From assembly GCA_030425205.1 (NCBI GenBank), contig JAUIAP010000024.1, positions 34,028 to 98,027 of the forward strand: a DNA stretch of 64,000 nt, written 5' to 3'. Origin of the DNA: Anaerolineae bacterium (GTDB taxonomy: Bacteria; Chloroflexota; Anaerolineae; Promineifilales; Promineifilaceae). The notes below the pieces were generated by a model. The model worked only from the letters and a program-made list of their open reading frames with translations, made no database searches and was not told the DNA's origin. The position numbers and the translations under genes are program-made. The first letter of the stretch is position 1. Each line of letters opens with the position of its first letter. Shown piece by piece: positions 17,661-25,809 of the stretch.

Positions 17661-18672
17661 ACTTGTCTTTGAATGGCCTCCCCCTTCCCTATCAATTCAA
17701 CTCAACAGCTACGACCGCATCATTATCGCCTTTAGTGGTGGCAAAGATTCGTTGGCTTGTCTGCTGTACTTGTTGTGGCTGGGTATCGAGACAACACGCA
17801 TCGAGCTATGGCATCACGATGTAGACGGACACGAAGGCGGTACGCTGCAAATGGATTGGCCGTGTACGCCTGCCTACGTCGATGCAGTCGCGGCGGCATT
17901 TCAGCTTCCCATCTATCACAGTTGGAAGGTTGGTGGCTTCGAGCGCGAGATGCTGCGCGACGAACAGCCTACCGCACCGATTCGCTTTGAGGAACCACTC
18001 CCTGACGGCAGTATTATCGTCACCCAAGTGGGCGGCAACAGCAACAAGGTTAGCACGCGCCTCAAATTCCCACAGGTCTCCGCCAATCTTCTCACCCGCT
18101 GGTGCAGTTCGTATCTCAAAATTCAGGTGGCGGATGCTGCGCTCCGTCATCAACCCCGCTTTCGCCACCGCAGAACGCTCGTCATCACGGGCGAACGTGC
18201 CGAAGAGTCGACTAACCGTGCCAACTATATAGCCTTTGCACCTCACCGCGCAGACCTCCGTAGCGGTCGCATACCGCGTCACATAGATCACTGGCGACCC
18301 GTCTTAAATTGGAGCGAGGGACAGATATGGGGAATCATCGCCCACTATCGTGTCAATCCACATCCTGCATATCGGCTTGGCTGGGGGCGTGTCTCCTGTA
18401 TGCACTGCATCTTTGGTTCAGATAATCAATGGGCAAGCGCGGCACAGATCGCGCCTGACCAAATTCAGATTATCGACGACTATGAAAGCCGCCTCGGTTA
18501 CACCATTCATCGCAAGCTCACTGTCAAAGAGCGTATCCAGAAGGGCAGACTCTATCCGATGGATGCAAACGACATCCGCGCTGCCCTCTCACCAAGATGG
18601 GATGAACCCATCTTCCTCGATAACTGGTCGCTACCACACGGTGCATTCGGTGAAGCGTGCGGCCCGACCTAA
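17653..18672 (+). CDS. PAPS-reductase-like PP-loop protein
   Basis: This 339-residue protein overlaps the E2-like gene by 8 bases. The PP-loop is SGGKDS (residues 28-33), preceded by RIIIAF. LVITGERAEES and later CMHC (Cys249, Cys252) with WCSSYLK supply the conserved motifs and cysteines seen in PAPS reductase/DndC-like enzymes, which activate with ATP or handle sulfur. Such proteins are common on phages and plasmids. Its insertion between PRTRC B and A is not the canonical layout. It might supply sulfur or adenylate chemistry to the E1/Ubl system, or be a passenger. Confidence 0.8.
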   Translation: MDKLVFEWPPPSLSIQLNSYDRIIIAFSGGKDSLACLLYLLWLGIETTRIELWHHDVDGHEGGTLQMDWPCTPAYVDAVAAAFQLPIYHSWKVGGFEREMLRDEQPTAPIRFEEPLPDGSIIVTQVGGNSNKVSTRLKFPQVSANLLTRWCSSYLKIQVADAALRHQPRFRHRRTLVITGERAEESTNRANYIAFAPHRADLRSGRIPRHIDHWRPVLNWSEGQIWGIIAHYRVNPHPAYRLGWGRVSCMHCIFGSDNQWASAAQIAPDQIQIIDDYESRLGYTIHRKLTVKERIQKGRLYPMDANDIRAALSPRWDEPIFLDNWSLPHGAFGEACGPT

Positions 18673-18675
18673 CTC

Positions 18676-19311
18676 ATGTTTGACCAACTCAAAATTACAG
18701 ACCATCACATTTACGCGGGTGGCGATTTACCCAAAATGACAGCTGTTGGCTATCAGTATTTGCTAGCTGGTAATGGCCTATTTGTGCAAGCACAAAACCT
18801 GCACTGGCAAGCGGTCATCCCCGTTGCCGCGTGCGTTGTGCGTGGTTTGCCGCCACTGCAAACACAAGTCGTGTGCCGACACGGACTCATCCCCAGCCAG
18901 TTACTCACCAGCATCCTTGTCGATGCGCGGGATACCAGCCAACAGGGGCAACTCATCGAAATGCTGTATCGCATTCACTGGCGAGAGGATGGTGTGTGGT
19001 ATGTGACCAAGCCGCTACAAGAGGCGAGTCCGACATGGGTGAAGACCGCCGTGCCAGCAGATAGCAGCACGGTTTTGGAACTCCACACACACGGTAAATA
19101 TGCGCCGTGCTTTAGCCCGACAGACAACGAAGACGAGAAAGGGCTGTGCTTGTACGGCGTGATCGGCTATCTAAACAGGTCCACGCCTGAAATACAGCTG
19201 CGCTTTGGCATTTATGGACACGTTGCCCCGATTCAAGTTAAACCAATCTTCACACCTGAAGATTGGCCAGTCCAACTCACCCATGAACGCCCCGAACCGA
19301 TACACCTTTGA
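18676..19311 (+). CDS. PRTRC system protein A: JAMM/MPN-type metallo-isopeptidase
   Basis: This 211-residue protein starts 3 bases after the PP-loop gene. The JAMM zinc motif is complete: His137-Thr-His139, seven residues, Ser147-x-x-Asp150 (ELHTHGKYAPCFSPTD), followed by acidic NEDE. Proteins of this type cleave ubiquitin-like tails or isopeptide bonds. With the Ubl, E2-like and ThiF genes it completes a conjugation/deconjugation set. The most direct predicted substrate is the extended Ubl encoded at 15568. Confidence 0.82.
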   Translation: MFDQLKITDHHIYAGGDLPKMTAVGYQYLLAGNGLFVQAQNLHWQAVIPVAACVVRGLPPLQTQVVCRHGLIPSQLLTSILVDARDTSQQGQLIEMLYRIHWREDGVWYVTKPLQEASPTWVKTAVPADSSTVLELHTHGKYAPCFSPTDNEDEKGLCLYGVIGYLNRSTPEIQLRFGIYGHVAPIQVKPIFTPEDWPVQLTHERPEPIHL

Positions 19312-20155
19312 ACCAACCTACCGCTGTCTGTTGCGACCCGAGCAAGAGCTGGAAATCATTCTGGTTGGCTGCGGCGGAACAGGCTCGCATCTGGCGCAAG
19401 CTATCGGCGCGACGCTGTGGCATTTGCAGACGCAAGGAAAACGTGTACCAATGGTCACCTTCATCGACGGAGATCATGTTGAGATGGGCAATGTCGGACG
19501 CCAGCGATTCTGTGCGGCGGAGATCGGCCGAAACAAGGCCGAAACTCTCGCTAACCGTCTCAATGCCGCCTATGGTCTTAAAGTCCGCGCTATCCCCAAA
19601 CATCTAACCGTCGAAACATATCGCTACTGGTTCGGCCGCTATGCACAAGAGGATAGGCGCCTCATCATCGGCTGCGTAGACAACGCCGCCGCTCGTCTTG
19701 CGATCGCCAATATTATTGGCAGTGAGTACGGACGGACGTGGTGGCTAGACTGCGGTAACGCTGAATTTAATGGGCAGATTCTCATTGGCAATCGTTGTCA
19801 AGATCACGGCATTACACCGCCTGAGCTAGCGGTTGGCCTCTGGCATAATCTCCCTGCCCCACACTGGCAAGAGCCAGCGTTGCTCGACCCCGACAACGAT
19901 CCCGAACCCCAACACACCTGCACAGTTGCCGTCGCCACCGACGAGCAGAGCCTGATGGTCAACAGCTTATCCGCCAGCATCGCCAGCCAGTACCTCTACC
20001 AGTGGACGGTTCAACGCGAGCTTTTCAGCTTTGGGACATACTTTGGCGGACAGCCGCCATTGATGCGAAGTTCTCAGATTAGCAAATCTCAGTTAATGCC
20101 CTATGTGACAGCATTCTCGCAGGAGGCACAAGATGAGCAACTTAACGTGGCCTGA
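19283..20155 (+). CDS. PRTRC system ThiF-family E1-like adenylating enzyme
   Basis: The start at 19283 gives 290 residues and overlaps the JAMM gene by 29 bases; an upstream in-frame start (19205) would overlap it more. The nucleotide-binding Rossmann motif is VGCGGTGSH (residues 28-36). FIDGDHVEMGNVGRQRF provides the D-x-D-x-V-x-x-x-N-x-x-R-Q pattern of E1/MoeB/ThiF enzymes, and IIGCVDNAAAR the second conserved turn. Expected reaction: ATP-dependent adenylation of the C-terminal Gly of a ubiquitin-like protein. Confidence 0.88.
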   Translation: MNAPNRYTFEPTYRCLLRPEQELEIILVGCGGTGSHLAQAIGATLWHLQTQGKRVPMVTFIDGDHVEMGNVGRQRFCAAEIGRNKAETLANRLNAAYGLKVRAIPKHLTVETYRYWFGRYAQEDRRLIIGCVDNAAARLAIANIIGSEYGRTWWLDCGNAEFNGQILIGNRCQDHGITPPELAVGLWHNLPAPHWQEPALLDPDNDPEPQHTCTVAVATDEQSLMVNSLSASIASQYLYQWTVQRELFSFGTYFGGQPPLMRSSQISKSQLMPYVTAFSQEAQDEQLNVA

Positions 20156-20462
20156 TGTTTTCACAGAATTGTCCCGTCGCAAAATTGGCCGAATCTCCAA
20201 AACCGTTACCCGCGCCGAACAAGTTGAATGGGTTGCCAACATCAACGATATTCCCATCCGCATTACTTCAACCATCCGCTCAGCCGCCAATCGCAGCGAA
20301 TTGCACTTTCTGACATCAAGCAACGCACGTCTCAACTTTTCGGCAGACTTCGCCAACTATGTTGAACTCAAAGTAGAGCCACCACACCTACCTGCCTACA
20401 TCCAATCCTTCATCTTGCAACTGGCACAAGCGGCCGACGACCGCACTGTTGTCATGCTATAG
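20133..20462 (+). CDS. Small orphan protein ending the PRTRC operon
   Basis: This 109-residue protein starts inside the 3' end of the ThiF gene, with GGAGG 6 bases upstream of ATG 20133, so translation is coupled. Alternating hydrophobic residues (DIPIRITSTIRS, SELHFLTSSNARL) suggest a small beta-rich fold. No family is recognised. A short CGCGA/TCGCG hairpin follows at 20465-20485. Confidence 0.6.
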   Translation: MSNLTWPDVFTELSRRKIGRISKTVTRAEQVEWVANINDIPIRITSTIRSAANRSELHFLTSSNARLNFSADFANYVELKVEPPHLPAYIQSFILQLAQAADDRTVVML

Positions 20463-20519
20463 ACCGCGAAATCACGCAGATCGCGACACCCTCTACTATA
20501 GAAAGAAAGGAACAACCCC

Positions 20520-21053
20520 ATGCAATATATCCCCATGACAGACCCACCCAAACAGATTCAACCGATCGACTATCCCAGCTATCCCAAAGAAGCCGCCGCT
20601 GTGCAGATTACGCATGATGCAGCCGTAATTGTACGGACGGCGAGCGAAATCCAGCGGATTGCATTCGCCTTTACAAAGCGGCTCGACCAGCTCCGCGCAC
20701 TCACCCACCCCGCCATCCACGCCAAGCGTGAAGAGACTTATGATTGCAGCAGCGGCAGTCGGCCGAACAAACGCTGGTGGCAGGAAGCGGGCATCACCAT
20801 CACGGTGGATGTCCCACGCGACCTGATTCAACTCGTACCAGAATGCGGACAAAGCTATACCCGCCTACTCATTGCAGGACGCTCTGTCATCCTCAACGTT
20901 TCAGGTGGAACTCCGCCCAAGTTCTTGCAAGACAAGGGGATACGGTGGACAGATTGGATCCACGAAACCCCCAACACGCTGCTCAATCATCCGCTTGAAA
21001 CGTTGCAACATATTTTGGACGAAACCCACGCGCATCTTGAGGTAGCCACATGA
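20520..21053 (+). CDS. Orphan protein of the accessory element
   Basis: This 177-residue protein is preceded by AAAGGAA. Residues 40-80 form a predicted helix with Lys/Arg, then NKRWWQEAGITITVDVP and a Gly-containing SVILNVSGG stretch. No family is recognised. It overlaps the next gene by 4 bases (ATGA). Confidence 0.6.
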   Translation: MQYIPMTDPPKQIQPIDYPSYPKEAAAVQITHDAAVIVRTASEIQRIAFAFTKRLDQLRALTHPAIHAKREETYDCSSGSRPNKRWWQEAGITITVDVPRDLIQLVPECGQSYTRLLIAGRSVILNVSGGTPPKFLQDKGIRWTDWIHETPNTLLNHPLETLQHILDETHAHLEVAT

Positions 21054-21271
21054 GCAAGAAACGTTATCTCGTTCCAGTGACCTTCACCTTTACGGGGATG
21101 GTTGAAATCCATACAACTTCCAAGCGCAAGGCGACAAACATTGCTGAAGCGTCATTTGGGTTGGTGATGGGCAGCGGCTTGCATGACAGTGACAGTCGCA
21201 TCATAGATTGGGATTACGCCCTGCATCCTGACAAAACGGTTGGCGAACCGAGCCGAGACAGAAGCCCATGA
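21050..21271 (+). CDS. Small beta-rich protein
   Basis: This 73-residue protein is coupled by ATGA to the upstream gene. The N-terminal pattern KKRYLVPVTFTFTGMVEI, followed by a helix KRKATNIAEASFGLV, resembles small DpnD/PcfM-like proteins of mobile elements, but the match is only a pattern. No catalytic residues are visible. Confidence 0.5.
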   Translation: MSKKRYLVPVTFTFTGMVEIHTTSKRKATNIAEASFGLVMGSGLHDSDSRIIDWDYALHPDKTVGEPSRDRSP

Positions 21272-21438
21272 TGGTTACAGTGTAAAGAATGACTATTCCG
21301 CTGTCACGCGCTAACGCGCGTGGACAAATGAGCGCGTATCCATACGTGGATCACCCCTCTTGTTAAGCACGCCAGATGTGAGTCAGCGAGACACATGTCG
21401 GGCGTGTTCGTTTTCTCGTCACCATGGAGACCTAACCG
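21272..21438 (+). promoter_or_regulatory. Leader with tandem stem-loops (copy B) and a terminator-like hairpin
   Basis: At 21305-21322 CACGCGC-TAAC-GCGCGTG is a perfect 7-bp stem with the same TAAC loop as copy A, followed by GACAAATGAGC and a second stem, ATCCA-TACG-TGGAT. At 21365-21414 an imperfect AACACGCC-type hairpin precedes TTTT, about 25 bases before ATG 21439. The order (two stems, then a terminator, then the Shine-Dalgarno site) matches the leader of parB. Confidence 0.5.
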
Positions 21439-21831
21439 ATGCCCAGATATGCCCTACACCTCAACCAATTAACAACTTTCGACCCAACCAAAACCGCTTA
21501 TAGCAGCAATCCCACCGCCTACATCGAGGCAGAAAACCTAGAGCGTGTTTTTACAATTGCCCAACATTTTGAAACGCCGTGGTTCAATCATCCAGACGTG
21601 ACACTGTGCGTTCGCAGCATGAGCGTCAGTGACAAAATCGTAGACGAAAACGGCATGAGCCACGTCGTGGCCTCCTTCGGCTTTGAGCCACCCCGCGAAC
21701 CGCTGCCCATTGAACTGGTTCTCGCCAATCTACAGACGATGATCGAGGAGCGCAAAGTGGACGCGATTTGGCTGCCCGTGCTGGTTGAGGCGTATGACCT
21801 CATCCAAGGAGCGAACGCATGTCCGTTCTAA
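21439..21831 (+). CDS. Orphan protein of the accessory element
   Basis: This 130-residue protein has GGAGA upstream. It contains RYALHLNQLTTFDPTKTAY and a repeated Ser/Val pattern at 55-75. No family is recognised. It overlaps the following large gene by 13 bases, so the two form an operon. Confidence 0.6.
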   Translation: MPRYALHLNQLTTFDPTKTAYSSNPTAYIEAENLERVFTIAQHFETPWFNHPDVTLCVRSMSVSDKIVDENGMSHVVASFGFEPPREPLPIELVLANLQTMIEERKVDAIWLPVLVEAYDLIQGANACPF

Positions 21832-23918
21832 GCCAAGACCAGACCAATGCACTGGAAGCACAGCTCACGCCGCTGACAGTCGGCGAGGACACGTATCTCC
21901 TCAAAGCGCACCTGCATGAAGAAGTTGCCACATTGCTTTTCCCAAACGGTGTGCAGACCGATGCAGATTATGACCAAGTCGTGATACAGGCAACAAAATT
22001 TGCCAACCACCGAGGATACGCAGGCGAGATCACGTTGCGACCACCACAGGTTGCGTTTGGACAGGCTGGCATCTATTTACGAAAGCAACCCCCACTGTGC
22101 TCCCATCTCGTCTCACCAGATTTTCTCGGTCAACCGTTCACCGATGCGTACAAGCCCATAGCGTACTACCCCGTCCAAACGGTTTGCAACGAGATCGCGC
22201 GCGAACTACACGGCACATCACGCCTTTCATCCGACGTGCTGAATTTGTTAGAAGAGCAAATTGAAACAGCGATGGTTGCACAGGGGTGGCAACGGTCACA
22301 AGGCGCACGGCCGCGTTATGAGAAACCGCTGGTTCCCAACTTGGATGGCTTGCACGCTTCTCTGCTGGCGTGGCTCCAAACCCGTCATCAAGCGGTCTAT
22401 CATAGCGACCTGATGCGCCAAGCGACAACTTATGTGTACAGCCGAGCGTATGATGTTCCGCACACGGCCCATCCAGATTACCGACAGCTTTTCCAACCTA
22501 TCCTAGACGCACTGCCTGCGGCGCTCCGTGCAGCTAAATTTGAGACGACCCACACCAGTGGGATCTACAATCCACAACCGCTGGAGATTTCGGCCGAAAT
22601 GCCCACCCAACTCTCCGCCGCCCTAAACGCGCTCTCTCCCATCCCATCGAAACATGGCGATGTACTCAATTATGATCTTGTTTGGAAAGCCATTGCAGTT
22701 CTCTTTGACATGCGTCATACGCAGTTCACGACAACCCAAACGCGCCAAGTCGAAACGACGCTACTCAACGACTGGCTACAACGCCATCGCTATCAGCTCA
22801 AGAGCCGCTATGTGCGCGGCCGCGACTGTGCACCGCGCCAGCACGACGGCTTTCGCGCATATTTTCCTGTCTGCCAAGTTGTGCAGGACACGAATCACCA
22901 AATCGCATTGGGTAGCGGCAACGGCAAAGCGTTTCCCGTTCATGCGCCGCTGTGCATCATCGACGAAAAGCGTAACGCCATTGTTTGTTTGCAGCTGATC
23001 GGCAACCCACAAGCGGTCAAGGCGAACTGGGCGCGACTGATGACAGCGTACCAAACCCCTGTTGAAATAGATGGCATCTACATCCGCCAACGCGGCATGA
23101 AACAACATCTCGTCTTAAAGAAACCACTGCCGCTCGACCAAGCGGAGTGGGTGTTGCTGCATAAACAGGCCAGTTACGAGGCGATGCAGCCAGATGAACC
23201 GTTCTACGTTCTGGATAACGGAACGGATGAAATTCCCACCGCCTTCTTTCCCATGCTGGATGCTGCCCTTGCCATTCCACTGCAACCCCACTGGGCGACG
23301 TACTTCTGGCAGCAAGGTCTCGCATTAAACCTCATCCGACCCGTCAACGACCGCTCTTACGGCAAAATGGCGTGGCACGTCAATACGGCGACTGAAACGT
23401 GGGAACAGATCATTCACGATGGTTTCCAAAGCGGCGCATTGGTTTTATTACTCAACGGGAAACCCATTGAAACACCAGATGCGCTGGAAATTATCTCCAC
23501 CTACACCACCGATGATGCGGTTGATGATGGCTTACTCTACGATGTGGAAGATATTGAGGCTGTCTTCAAAGAGGCGGAGCTAGAAGACCTGCTCACAGAT
23601 GTTCCCGCGTTGATTGTGCCAACGGAGACGGCGTTTCCACTCGGTCGAATCGTCACCACACCTGGTGCATTGGAGTTGGCTCAACAAGGTGTAGATATTT
23701 CTGCCTCACTCCGTCGTCACGCGGCTGGCGACTGGGGTGAGTTGGATACCCACGACCGTCGTGCCAATGATCATGCACTGAAACAGAATGATGGTCGCCT
23801 CTTTTCGAGTTACGAACACAATCTCATCACTGAGAGCGGTGAGCGAACGGTGAAGCTTTGGATTATTACGGAGTGGGATAGATCGGTGACAACGCTGCTT
23901 CGACCAGACGAATATTGA
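21819..23918 (+). CDS. Large orphan protein with a C-terminal domain known from small 'restriction subunit M'-annotated proteins
   Basis: This 699-residue protein has AAGGAGCGAACGC before the ATG. The first ~600 residues match nothing I know; they include DYDQVVIQATKFANHRGY and IDGIYIRQRGMKQHLVLKKPL. The last ~90 residues read FPLGRIVTTPGALELAQQG, RRHAAGDWGELDTHD, NDHALKQNDGRLFSSY, VKLWIITEWDRSVTTLLRPD. These are the signature of a widespread small stand-alone protein (often annotated as a type I restriction M-like subunit) on bacterial plasmids. Here it is fused to a large partner, which suggests they act together. Confidence 0.65.
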   Translation: MSVLSQDQTNALEAQLTPLTVGEDTYLLKAHLHEEVATLLFPNGVQTDADYDQVVIQATKFANHRGYAGEITLRPPQVAFGQAGIYLRKQPPLCSHLVSPDFLGQPFTDAYKPIAYYPVQTVCNEIARELHGTSRLSSDVLNLLEEQIETAMVAQGWQRSQGARPRYEKPLVPNLDGLHASLLAWLQTRHQAVYHSDLMRQATTYVYSRAYDVPHTAHPDYRQLFQPILDALPAALRAAKFETTHTSGIYNPQPLEISAEMPTQLSAALNALSPIPSKHGDVLNYDLVWKAIAVLFDMRHTQFTTTQTRQVETTLLNDWLQRHRYQLKSRYVRGRDCAPRQHDGFRAYFPVCQVVQDTNHQIALGSGNGKAFPVHAPLCIIDEKRNAIVCLQLIGNPQAVKANWARLMTAYQTPVEIDGIYIRQRGMKQHLVLKKPLPLDQAEWVLLHKQASYEAMQPDEPFYVLDNGTDEIPTAFFPMLDAALAIPLQPHWATYFWQQGLALNLIRPVNDRSYGKMAWHVNTATETWEQIIHDGFQSGALVLLLNGKPIETPDALEIISTYTTDDAVDDGLLYDVEDIEAVFKEAELEDLLTDVPALIVPTETAFPLGRIVTTPGALELAQQGVDISASLRRHAAGDWGELDTHDRRANDHALKQNDGRLFSSYEHNLITESGERTVKLWIITEWDRSVTTLLRPDEY

Positions 23919-24062
23919 GTCCATTGGGGCAAACTGTAAAAGCTCACGTCAATCCAATCTGTGGATAAGTTCGTGACACCTGTCACTTGTTTTTTCAGCA
24001 AGCATGTGAGGAGAGGTCTACGATACCAGTGCTGCGAGCTGATGAATCCCGAAAACAAGTTT

Positions 24063-24130
24063 GGACACAGATACGGCAAGAACACGGATATTGAAGAGAT
24101 TTCTTATCAATGACCTCCCGTATCCGTGTC
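24063..24130. repeat. Imperfect intergenic inverted repeat of the ACGGAT type
   Basis: GACACAGATACGG (24063-24075) pairs with CCGTATCCGTGTC (24118-24130) at 12 of 13 positions, and an internal ACACGGATAT lies between. It belongs to the same word family as the repeats at 16920 and 30746. Confidence 0.65.
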
Positions 24131-24140
24131 ATATATCATT

Positions 24141-24506
24141 ATGCCAATCCCAAATCGTTTCATCCCTCTTCCCCGTCTGCACTGTCCACCAGAATTTTGG
24201 ACTGCGCTTGGTTACACAGGCACAGCCAGATTTGTCGCCATTGGCTATGAGTATCACAGCGATGGCAAAATATGGGCGGGCGGTGCAGCGTCAAACTGGT
24301 GGGTGTTACATAAACTTCTGAAAATGAACAATCTCGACACCATTGCCTTTCATCTCGGCAGCGACGAAGAGCCAGCCGAGCATTATCTTGTCATAGATCG
24401 CGGGATAGACCTAACCCGTTTCGCTATTCATGGCTGGCTTGCCCCAGTAGAAGATGCGATCAATTTCGTAACCGCGTGCTGGACAGCTTCGATGAATGTC
24501 GTGTAG
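24141..24506 (+). CDS. Orphan protein of about 121 residues
   Basis: ATG 24141 follows the hairpin directly; a GTG at 24126 would add five residues. Features are FWTALGYTGTARFVAIGY, a Trp-rich WAGGAASNWWVLHKLL, and a C-terminal helix. It resembles small phage/plasmid accessory proteins in size and composition, but no family is recognised. Confidence 0.5.
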   Translation: MPIPNRFIPLPRLHCPPEFWTALGYTGTARFVAIGYEYHSDGKIWAGGAASNWWVLHKLLKMNNLDTIAFHLGSDEEPAEHYLVIDRGIDLTRFAIHGWLAPVEDAINFVTACWTASMNVV

Positions 24507-24543
24507 AGTTCACGTATATCTCTCGGCTTTGCTAAGATAAAGT

Positions 24544-24957
24544 ATGAATGCATTGACGCATAGGATTATATTGGGAGAGCCGCCCACCCAACTGAAAGCG
24601 TTGGAACGCAAGAAATCCCGCCTGCTTTTTGAGGCGCATTTGTTCAAAGTACAGCGGCGTTACGTCGAAGCCGCAGACAGCTTTGCCCAAGTTGCCCAAA
24701 TAGAACGACAGTGGATTGTGTGGGCAGATGCAGCAGGATTAGATGCGCTTGCCATCATTCATCGGCGTAGTGAGTTAAGCTGTTAGGCGCAAGCAGGGTA
24801 TCCACACCGTGCGTTGCAACTGGCGGATGAACTGCTGTCAATGGAAACACTAAATCCAGACCAACGCGAAGATGTGTCACTGTATCGAGCGTCGCTCCAA
24901 CAGCAGTTTGTCAACTGGATGGATGAATGGACGGTTCTCGCAATCCCCGCAGATTAG
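24544..24957 (+). pseudogene. Tandem-paralogue gene interrupted by an in-frame TAG
   Basis: The frame runs 137 codons from ATG 24544 to TAG 24955-24957 but contains TAG at 24784-24786. Aligned with the intact neighbour at 25004, ...HRRSELSC-stop-AQAGYPHRALQLADELL faces HLLSELTLWSRAGNPRRALHLAAEL, so the stop falls at or next to the paralogue's Trp (TGG to TAG). The rest stays in frame, so this is either a very recent nonsense mutation or a read-through site. As written it yields an 80-residue N-terminal part. Confidence 0.7.
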
Positions 24958-25003
24958 GCAACCTGAGCAAGGGCTGATATAACAATTACAGAGGATAAAC
25001 AGC

Positions 25004-25405
25004 ATGAGTGGAACAATAGACTACAGAGGCTTACCCGATGAGCTACGCCAACAAAATAAGCGGCGTTCCTCGCTCATTCTCGAAGCACATTGGCTAACGG
25101 CACAGAAGCAGTACGAGGCAGCAAGTGACCTCTTTGCAGAGGCTGCCCACTTGGAACGCCCGCTTATCGAATGGGCGCAAGCGAACGATAAACATGATTT
25201 TGCCTTTATCCATCTGCTGAGTGAACTGACGCTGTGGTCACGTGCGGGCAATCCGCGCCGTGCGCTGCATCTCGCGGCAGAGTTGCGGAAGAATCCTTAC
25301 CTGAGTGAGAAACAGTCCCTTGAAGCTGAGTTTCATCACCAGATGCTCAAAGAGAAATTTATCGAGTGGCAGCAAGTTTGGTCACCGAGTCCTGTGCCCG
25401 CCTAA
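25004..25405 (+). CDS. Small all-helical orphan protein (paralogue of the interrupted gene)
   Basis: This 133-residue protein has AGAGGA 9 bases upstream. The pattern of paired amphipathic helices (YEAASDLFAEAAHLERPLIEWAQ, RRALHLAAELRKNPYLSEKQ) looks TPR-like. The preceding gene is a tandem duplicate with a stop codon at 24784. Specific function unknown. Confidence 0.65.
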   Translation: MSGTIDYRGLPDELRQQNKRRSSLILEAHWLTAQKQYEAASDLFAEAAHLERPLIEWAQANDKHDFAFIHLLSELTLWSRAGNPRRALHLAAELRKNPYLSEKQSLEAEFHHQMLKEKFIEWQQVWSPSPVPA

Positions 25406-25467
25406 ATTCAACCACCTTCTTGTTAGGGGTCATACCCTAGCGATCCCAACCAACTATACACACATTG

Positions 25468-25495
25468 AACGCCTCGCATGAGGCGTTTTTGCATT
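25468..25495 (+). terminator. Intrinsic terminator-like hairpin before ATG 25510
   Basis: AACGCCTC-GCAT-GAGGCGTT is a perfect 8-bp stem with a 4-base loop, followed by T-rich sequence. It ends the preceding unit or attenuates the downstream operon, whose Shine-Dalgarno site (AGGAGAG) begins ~10 bases later. Confidence 0.75.
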
Positions 25496-25509
25496 TTTAG
25501 GAGAGTCCC

Positions 25510-25809
25510 ATGTTTACGGAAACATCTCAATCTACGGCTACCTACAGCTACAAACTATATGACAAAACGATGGTGCTGGAACTGTTTCGTCATCAAGCGC
25601 AACTTCGCCCAGATACGTATTTATCCACGTCGCTCAACGGTGAGCTAGATGGTATTCGTGCCGCAATCGCGGCTGGTTATCGTTGGATTCGCAGTGAGGG
25701 TGAAATGGCCGTCTTTGAGAAGCAGTGTCCTGTTGTCAATCCACCTAGCCAACTCATTCCCCGTCATATCGCTGCTGCGGCAGCCAAGTTCAGAGGAGAA
25801 ATCTCGTGA
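25510..25809 (+). CDS. Small orphan protein upstream of the helicase fusion
   Basis: This 99-residue protein has AGGAGAG upstream. It includes YSYKLYDKTMVLELFRHQ and GIRAAIAAGYRWIRSEGEM. It overlaps the next gene by 4 bases (GTGA), so it is probably an accessory factor of the helicase. No family is recognised. Confidence 0.6.
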   Translation: MFTETSQSTATYSYKLYDKTMVLELFRHQAQLRPDTYLSTSLNGELDGIRAAIAAGYRWIRSEGEMAVFEKQCPVVNPPSQLIPRHIAAAAAKFRGEIS

